A DNA stretch of 64,000 nucleotides from contig OZ023265.1 in assembly GCA_964006375.1 (NCBI GenBank), positions 15,049,252 through 15,113,251 of the forward strand, in the 5' to 3' direction. Position 1 is the first letter of the stretch. Every line of letters begins with the position of its first letter. The notes below the pieces were generated by a model. It did not search any database and was not told the origin of the DNA. It worked only from the letters and a program-made list of their open reading frames with translations. Position numbers and translations under genes: made by a program. This document shows, piece after piece, positions 57,151 through 64,000 of this stretch. This stretch comes from Tillus elongatus (lineage: Eukaryota > Arthropoda > Insecta > Coleoptera > Cleridae).

Positions 57151-58103
57151 CTTTTTATCTTTATTTCTTAACTGGAATTACTGTTACTTCGGCCCTAAAT
57201 AAATGGTATGTCGTTCCTTAACTAAAACGAGCGGGTTCTGTGAATTTCGTAATATAAAGTCCTTCCCTTTTCAGCAATGACTGAATATAGCGCAAAACGG
57301 GCGACATGAAATGAGGGTTGTTAGCTTTATCTTGCTCGATTTTTACCAATCAGGAGAGAAACGTGTAATCTGAAACGAAATCTGTACAAATACGAACGGT
57401 AATTGAGTTTAGTCCAATTAATACCGACTACAACAAAAACCAAAGACATTGATTAGATGGTTCAGCTGTACGGATTTCCTATGTTCTATTATCAGGTTAT
57501 CAGGTTTTTGAAACATGATATATCATAATGGAAATACAACCGTAAAAGCTGCACTGTTCACTAAATATATCTGTACGACGGGCCTACACGTTCATTAGAT
57601 GTTTTGTGTTGCCTAATTAGAACATAACAGAGGCAGCTTGCGAAATACCGTAACGAAACAAAATCTATCTCTACTGGACTAGATTTTTTTAAGTTGAAAT
57701 ATATGTGTTTCACTGTTGGTGGATATAGCTGCTTCTAATGTAGTTTTAATTCGTCTGGGATTCTTTCGTTAATTTAATATAATAAAGCTGTTATTAATAA
57801 AGTAAAGGAGCTTTGTTTTTAGATTTGTTTTCAGACCAACACTGGGTGTTTTGACAACGTCTCTTTTAAACAAGTCTAAGAGCTCAAATGGATTTTGTAC
57901 TATGGAGCTTTTCTGATTGATAGTCAATGTAATAAAACTATCACTAATAAATGGGAGAATATAGTTTTGTTTGTGATTTCATTTTTAAACCTAGGCTGGA
58001 TACTTTGGAGAAATCTCTTTCTAGGGAGCCTGAAAGTTACAATTGATCTTCAAATGGATTTTCGACTGTTTGTAGCTTTTCTGTTTGATAGTTATTACAA
58101 AAG
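57151..58103. other. Unassigned AT-rich stretch
   Basis: No gene or shared repeat was recognised. Confidence 0.5.
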
Positions 58104-58423
58104 TCTGGATGCAGCAAGTACGTTATGGTATTCAATTTTCATAAAAATGTTTTTAATGGCAAATATGTGTGTTTTTTTTTTTAAGAAAGCAGGCATCAAA
58201 TTTGGTTACTAGTATAACCTATATAAGAGAAACAATGTGCCATGTTTTATCAAAATAACTTTATTGTTTGAAAATGTACAAAAATTTCCGAAAGCAAACT
58301 TAAAATGTTTCCGAAAAAACTGGTTCCTTGGTCAACCTTATAGGTTAATAGCAAATTGAGCTATTACAAATTTTAAGCATTTAATGAAAATTCGCTACCA
58401 TAACGCACTTGCTGCATCCCGAA
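58104..58423. repeat. Inverted 3' module (copy D)
   Basis: The termini 'tggatgcagcaagtacgtta' and 'taacgcacttgctgcatcc' are inverted copies. Homologous to 372-687. Confidence 0.8.
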
Positions 58424-59005
58424 TTTATTTTCTTACGAACATGCATTATATTTCGATGGAAAATGCAAAAATGCAATAACATAAGGCGTGTTCGATTAAA
58501 AAAAAAAAAGAAAATTTGTGTCACCAACGACTTATGGGCCAGCCTGTGATTGTAGAAATATTTTTTTAAGATGTAGCTCAAGACACCCTATAATTAATGT
58601 AAAATTGTCTTCGCATCTTGTATAATAATGGATATATTGAGCTTTATTGATTTTTTTAGGCAAATTCGACAAAAATTATATGCCATTAAACGATAAACTC
58701 TATAGCTAAGACTACTGCCAAAGCATCAGAGAAAGGGTCTATTTTAAATGAATTTTCTAGAAATATTTTAGTAAAATGAAGTACAATGACGGTTAAAACT
58801 AAGACATCAGGCTTTGGAAAACATTCTTCATGAAACATTTTCTTTCAATAGATCGTATTAGTTTCAGGTTCTTTGCCTAAATTGGACCAATTTTGACGTT
58901 CTAAGTCGCGACTTTGACGTTTTAAAGAAAACCTAAATTTAGTTTTATTTAAATGCGTATAACTTTTTTATATTTTAACCTGCAAAGCTAAAGTCGTCAG
59001 AAATC
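58104..59005 (-). mobile_element. Helentron-like element, 3' part (copy D)
   Basis: The inverted 3' module (58104-58423) is followed by the family core in reverse orientation (58424-59005), including 'acgttctaagtcgcgactt'. It shares the same junctions as 27110-27946. The 5' hairpin-(TA)n part is absent. Confidence 0.65.
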
Positions 59006-59039
59006 AGGCAAAAGTCTTCAACATATCGACGTCGACGTT

Positions 59040-59357
59040 GTCAGACCGCCACGGTTAGTCTACCCCATAGCTCCGATGGATTTTTTAAACTAGCTGTCGC
59101 TGTCAACTTTGACGGCATCAGGGATACCGACACTCAACAGGCGCTGAGGATAGCAAGACATAGAAACTTGTTCGATGCTTTGGCACATTCGCTAGAGTTC
59201 GAGCAGCAAAGAAAGCCATGTTCGCGGTCTCCAAGTACGAGATAAAAAAAGAAAGTAGAACAAATACTTCCTACGTCTCATGAGAAACCAATAAAAGCTC
59301 ACTGTGCAAATGCGATGCGTTGCTGGAACTGCGGCAAGGTGGGACTTATAAGGGGCG
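59040..59357 (+). pseudogene. LTR-retrotransposon Gag fragment
   Basis: Reads GIRDTDTQQALRIARHRNLF, DALAHSLEFEQQRKP, then a decayed linker and MRCWNCGKVGLIRGEC, a CCHC zinc knuckle whose His is replaced by Leu. This is the usual end of a Gypsy-type Gag with a zinc knuckle for RNA binding. It stops at the junction with Jockey-like copy g. Confidence 0.6.
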
Positions 59358-59359
59358 AA

Positions 59360-61650
59360 TGTTACTACAAAACCTGAATGCTATAAGACAACAGTCACCA
59401 CCCCCCTTGGTCGCTCAGACCACGGCATGGTCACTGCTTACTGAGCAATGCAACTCGAGGTCACACAGTCATCACAACCACGTATCGTTTGTCACTACAA
59501 CTCCGCGAACTGGGACGAAATGCGGAATTACTTTTCCACATTTCCATGGGCGTCTGTCTGCTTGTCTCATCCTGACCCCTCTGATATCTCACAAAACGTC
59601 ACCGCAATCATTTAAGTTGGCATGGAATTATTTATCCCACGTACACAGAAGACCTCTTCAGTCACCCAAAAGCACTGGTTCTCTAAATCCTGTGACAAGG
59701 CCAGACTTAAAAAGGTCAAAGCTCACAAAACGCTTCTACACAATCCCAGTCAAGAAAACCGTCAAGCATTTAACGACGCAGGAAATCACTATGTCCGTAT
59801 TCTTCATGAGGCAAAAAACTCGTTTAATAACTACATCAAAAACAAAGTCCTCTCAAGATCCAACAGCACCAAACTCTTCTGGACTTTTGCTAAATCTATT
59901 GAGAATAATTTCTGCAAGAGCACGTTTGCACCTCTGGTTTCAAGGGACGAGATTGTTTCTACCGCCCTGTGCAACTTTTTGCCTCGTTGTTCGCCGGCAA
60001 TTCTACTCTCAACTTACCTCCAAATGTTCAACCACCAACAGTCCCCAATATCTAAAAAGACACGAAAGATGATCTCTTCTCTTAATACCATGAAAGCCTC
60101 TGGCTTTGACGACATCCCAGCAGTTGTTCTCAAAAAATGCACACCTGAACTTGCCCCTGTCCTGACTCGTCTGTTTCAGACATCTTACAATAGAGGCACA
60201 TTTCCTAGTAACTTCTCGTGTACAACCCGCCCTCAAGAAAGGATCCAAAGCGCTGCCTAGCAATTACAGCCTTATTTCTCTCCTTTCAGTCGTCTATAAA
60301 GTGATCGAAAAGTATATAAACACCAAATTAGTAAAGTTTCTTGAAAAACACAGTCTAATCCACGACAGGCAGTATGGATTCCATCAGCGCAGATCAACTG
60401 CTGACCTCCTTTGCTTTGTCACTCAGTCTTGGAGCAAGTCTGTATAACTACACGGTGAATCCCAGATTGTCGCTCTAGATATATCCAAAGCATTAGACCA
60501 GGTCTGTCACTCAGCGCTGCTTAATAAACTTCCGGCCTATGGCCTACCACCAAAACTCTGTACCTGGACAACAAATTTGATCTCCAACCAGAGTATTTCT
60601 GTTGTCGTGGATGCCATTTCTCTAAACTGTATCCAATTAATGCAGAAGTCCCTTAAGGTTCAGCTTTAGCCCCTACTTTGTTTCTTCTCTACATCAATGA
60701 CCTCCTCTCTAGCACATCCAACCCAGTTCACAGTTACGCGGATGACAGCACCCTCCACTCAAATATACAATATTCTAAGCCTGTCTCCTTAGCCCAATTA
60801 GATGAGGATCGCACACTCATGGAGGGTTCTGTCTTTGTGGATCTCCAAAAAAATGTTAGACTGGGGTAGTATAAATCTTATAAAATACAACTCCACCTTA
60901 TCTCAGTCTTGCTTTCTATCTTATAAGATATATACGAGCCCTAGACCCATCAGAATGAACAACCAAGTTATTCAAAGTAATGTGTCCTCTTTACTTGTTG
61001 GCATTTCTGTGGATCGAAATCTCAATTGGCACCAACATGTCACATCAATTGCAGAAGCGGCTGCTAAGAAAATATGTTTCCTCTTCGGGGCTCGCCAATA
61101 CTTTTCACCAGCTAATCTCTATGCCTTATATACTTCACACATAAGGCCAAACCTCGAATAGTGATCCCGCATCTGGGATGCCGATGTCGCTTCTACACTC
61201 GCTATCCTGGACTCCATTTAGAAGAGAGCTATAGGTCTCATCGGTGACCCTACCCTCACCCAAAGGCTACCATCCCTTGCCCACCGACATGGCGTTGGTG
61301 ACCTCTCTCTTTCTCTATCTCTCTCTATCTTTCTCTCTTTTATAAATATCTGCACGGGCACTGCTCTTAGGAGCTTTCTTTCATAGTTCCTCCACCTGCT
61401 GCCCCCAACAGAGCGAGTCCACCCTTTTACTGTCCAGATCACCAGACATAGAGCATCTTGTTATGCCCGCTCTTTTATCTCGAGGACTTCCAAGTTGAGG
61501 AACTCCTTGCTGGCACATGTTTTTCCTTCTCCTCCGAACCTCCAAACCTTCAAGTCCAGAATTAACAAGTTGCCTCTTTCCTCCTTGTCGACACCCAAGG
61601 CACGATAGTATTTAGGCTGTGAGCTTTCGTGGTGTGTTGTTGAAATAAAC
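59360..61650 (+). pseudogene. Jockey/CR1-like non-LTR ORF2, copy g
   Basis: The longest plus-strand copy: endonuclease end (TTKPECYK region, SDHGMVT in a broken frame), MELFIPRTQKTSSVTQKHWF, HKTLLHNPSQENRQAFNDAG, KASGFDDIPAVVLKKCTPEL, SLIHDRQYGFHQRRSTADLL, ALDISKALDQVCH (motif A), FLLYINDLLSSTSNPVHSYA-DDS (motif C) and LNWHQHVTSIAEAAAKKICF, to FKSRINKLPLSSLSTP. Many frameshifts and stops (about 60250, 60440, 60650, 61160). The 3' end is 'gtggtgtgttgttgaaat'. Confidence 0.88.
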
Positions 61651-62498
61651 AAAATAAAAATATATCATTAAGGAACACTCTGTATATTTAAATTTTCTGG
61701 GGCCTATAATTCTTGCAACCAATTTTGTTTCAAATGAAAAGTAACTAAGAAATAAATAAATCTTGTTTACTGTTTGCCCGTAAATAACCCAAACACAAAA
61801 TCAAAGCAAGGCACATCTGTAAACAAAGCCTGAGACTCATGAAGTCCCGATTCCTCCAATAAGATATTTGAGTTAGAAAGAGCTTCTGATAATAAAGATT
61901 TGCACTAAGAAGGGAATATTGGATCCCAGTAGGATGCCTGATCAGAATTTACAGCCGAATCTCACTCGAAATATGGTCCTACCTTAGTTTGAATCTTTAA
62001 AATAAAACTGCCGCTACGGTCGAACGGAAATCCGGGTTATTGGCTGCATAATGTAGTTCTCTGATGCTCGATCGTGGTAGCAAAGCTTATCTCGCAAATT
62101 TTTGGGGTTCACGTGCTTTAAGTTTTAATTTTATTAAAATTCCGCCGGTGATTTATGAACTTAATTATTGGTTATCGCGGGGGAACGTTGCACAAAATCC
62201 ATGGATTCTTATAACTGGCTTATTATCGCATTAGATTAAATTTGTGTCAGCATGAATTAACTTGTCTTTGGGAAATGTTTTATGTTTATAATTAAGAATT
62301 TGTTATTCTGGAAGCTTGTTTTATAAATTCTCAGTTTTATCTCTAGCAAAAGGACTAATGAATAAGCAAGATATTCATTTAAACGTGATTACTAGGCCCT
62401 TGAAATAAAAGTGTTTCGAATTCAAATTTACATATAACGTGTAATGTTACAAACACTGCTCCTGGCGTATTATTTGACAATGACGAGTTTTTGGGTGT
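61651..62498. other. Unassigned stretch
   Basis: 'ggaacactctgtata' near 61674 resembles a Tc1/mariner-type terminus ('ggacactctgtata' at 63713), but no element can be delimited. Confidence 0.4.
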
Positions 62499-62628
62499 TA
62501 GTGAATTTTCTTTTAAAAAAATTAACTAATGAGGAGATCCCGCTTTTGAATTTAAAAACATTTTCTTCAAATGAGCGCTAATTAAGCCACCTAGAACACA
62601 TATCCGTGGTCAGTTTCATTTTTTATAT

Positions 62629-62722
<94 letters not shown>
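62499..62722 (+). mobile_element. Helentron-like hairpin-(TA)n unit
   Basis: TTAGTGAATTTTCTTTTAAA, the 'aatgaggagatcccg' box and 'ggtcagtttcattttttata', then (TA)n. It abuts a truncated transposase, so this copy too ends in the microsatellite. Confidence 0.65.
62632..62722. repeat. (TA)n tract 18
   Basis: A ~90-bp TA tract that ends the hairpin-(TA)n unit. Confidence 0.98.
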
Positions 62723-62725
<3 letters not shown>

Positions 62726-63420
62726 GTAAAATTGAAAAGACACGTATTTTATGAATTTCGGATTAATTCTCACCATTCAAATTATCGTCGTATATTTCTA
62801 GGGCAACAACGCCGTCATTCCTTACAGCACAATAAACATTAAACTGCCAGATTTCCTGAAAATGTCCTTCCCTAGAAGGACGAACATTGGTGTCACTCCA
62901 ATAGTGAGAATTACGACGATTGAAAAGTCCATTCTTTGAAAATTTTGCTCCATCCGTCCATATGATGTTATCTAAAAACAGCTCGTTTTCTTGGAATCGC
63001 ATTAAAATAAATTCACAGAACTCCATCCTTCTTGAAAAATCAGTTTCCTCTAAATGTTGCACAACTGAACAAGCATAAGGATGGAACTTATAATTTCGTA
63101 AATTTCGCAGAACGGAGGTTTTGGACAATCCTGACTCCAGTGCTACTTGCCTCGTTGACTTTGTAGGGTATGCGGCAAAATATCCCAAAATTGCTGTCTC
63201 AATTTGTTTGTTGTCAACAATGGGTTTAGCCCTTTGCACCTTTTCCTTGACAGATCCGCAATTTTTGAAATTGTCTACTATTCGTTTGACGGTTTTACGT
63301 GACGGTTTTTGTTAATCTGTATATCTATCAGCAAATGTATCACACGTTCGCGATTTTACTTTATTACATTCTCCATAAATAGTAAATAAATTTAAATAAA
63401 CTTCGTCTGTTTAATTTAAC
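62723..63420 (-). pseudogene. Tc1/mariner-superfamily transposase, truncated
   Basis: The minus strand reads VYLNLFTIYGECNKVKSRTC, DTFADRYTD, in-frame TAA (63312-63314), QKPSRKTVKRIVDNFKNCGS, a second helix-turn-helix (STRQVALESGLSKTSVLRNL), FHPYACSVVQHLEETDFSRR, MEFCEFILMRF and IIWTDGAKFSKNGLFNRRNS (first Asp), HYWSDTNVRPSREGHFQ to ALEIYDDNLNGEN, stop. The second and third Asp are missing because the hairpin-(TA)n unit cuts the gene. It resembles the transposase at 55605-56516 in layout. Confidence 0.82.
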
Positions 63421-64000
63421 CGTGCGATTATTAGCTAGTTAATCAACAAACTCTCAAAGTTTCCATAGAAACACATTCGGCAATTTATGCCATGGCTAAC
63501 GCTTATGGTAGGAAATTTATCAAAATATCAGGCTTTGAAATGAGTTTTTTCAAAATAAAATGAAAACCGTTTGATTTAGATATAGGTAATTACATACAAA
63601 GTATCAGTGATTTTTTGAGCTTAACACGATAGTGTTATAAAAAAAGGGGGTTCCAATTTGAAAATCGCGAGATTTTTGCAATTCCTTATTGCAAACTTCA
63701 AGAAATTTTTTTGGACACTCTGTATACTCTATCGTTAGTCTCGATGTGGAAATAGATTAAGTGAAATATCTTTCAAGATAATTCTAAAAATCGTAACGAA
63801 ATATGTTCTTATTATAAAAATATCGGTATCTTTATGACTGGCCGTAAAAGTCACATTTTATCTTAAAGTCTAAATATCTTCTGGACGGTTGATGATAGGT
63901 ATAGAACATTATTTACAAAAAGTGTTCAGAATTTATTGTGGAATCCGAAACTGTAATAAAATATAGGATGTTCTATTTAAAATAAGTGAATTGACATCTA
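63421..64000. other. 5' flank of the truncated transposase
   Basis: 'ggacactctgtata' at 63713-63726, read on the minus strand as TATACAGAGTGTCC, is a plausible TIR of the transposon with a TA target. The rest is unassigned. Confidence 0.4.

Overview
The window is a eukaryotic, AT-rich, intron-poor repeat field of arthropod type, most likely an insect and possibly a beetle. I found no convincing host gene. Almost everything recognisable is a transposable element or its debris: Jockey/CR1-like and RNase H-bearing non-LTR retrotransposons, Penelope-like elements (PLEs) with GIY-YIG endonucleases and hammerhead ribozymes, mariner/Tc1-superfamily transposons, a piggyBac relic, Helentron-like elements with (TA)n cores, SINE-like retroposons and fold-back elements. 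Insect origin is inferred from this repertoire and not from a host gene.

Layout. 1-9 kb: a Helentron-like core, two Jockey-like ORF2 copies (a, b) and a PLE rearranged head to head. 9-14 kb: a PLE remnant, a second non-LTR element interrupted by a 150-bp retroposon with a 12-bp target duplication, and a Helentron-like element with a 191-bp (TA)n and a 141-bp tandem array. 14-20 kb: a piggyBac transposase gene split by a 5.25-kb insertion; the reading resumes at exactly the next codons, which fixes the ends of the inserted Helentron-like unit. A 2.9-kb terminal-inverted-repeat element and a 1.08-kb palindrome lie inside it. 20-26 kb: PLE copies with ribozyme-bearing terminal repeats, invaded in a readable order by a SINE, a mariner, a hairpin-(TA)n unit and a Mutator-like palindrome. 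26-31 kb: another Helentron-like element and Jockey-like copy c. 31-37.3 kb: an apparently intact DD41D transposon inside (TA)n, then a divergent PLE arranged as a giant inverted repeat, itself invaded by a non-LTR copy that keeps only ORF1. 38-50 kb: a third non-LTR element, Jockey-like copies d and e, a PLE fused to an RNase H-type LINE tail, and a fold-back element holding a Helentron-like copy. 50-64 kb: a second DD41D transposon, Jockey-like copies f and g, two broken transposases and more Helentron-like pieces.

Eighteen long (TA)n tracts punctuate the window. Many sit exactly at element boundaries: they are both the core or terminus of the Helentron-like family and targets for TA-inserting transposons. 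The two full-length DD41D transposase frames are the only genes that look potentially functional. The likeliest RNA-level activity is the self-cleaving hammerhead set in the PLE terminal repeats, where stem II covaries between copies. The most unusual items are the ORF1-only LINE with perfect target duplications, the inverted 3' modules of the Helentron-like family, and the 2.9-kb element with subterminal arrays and one candidate spliced exon.
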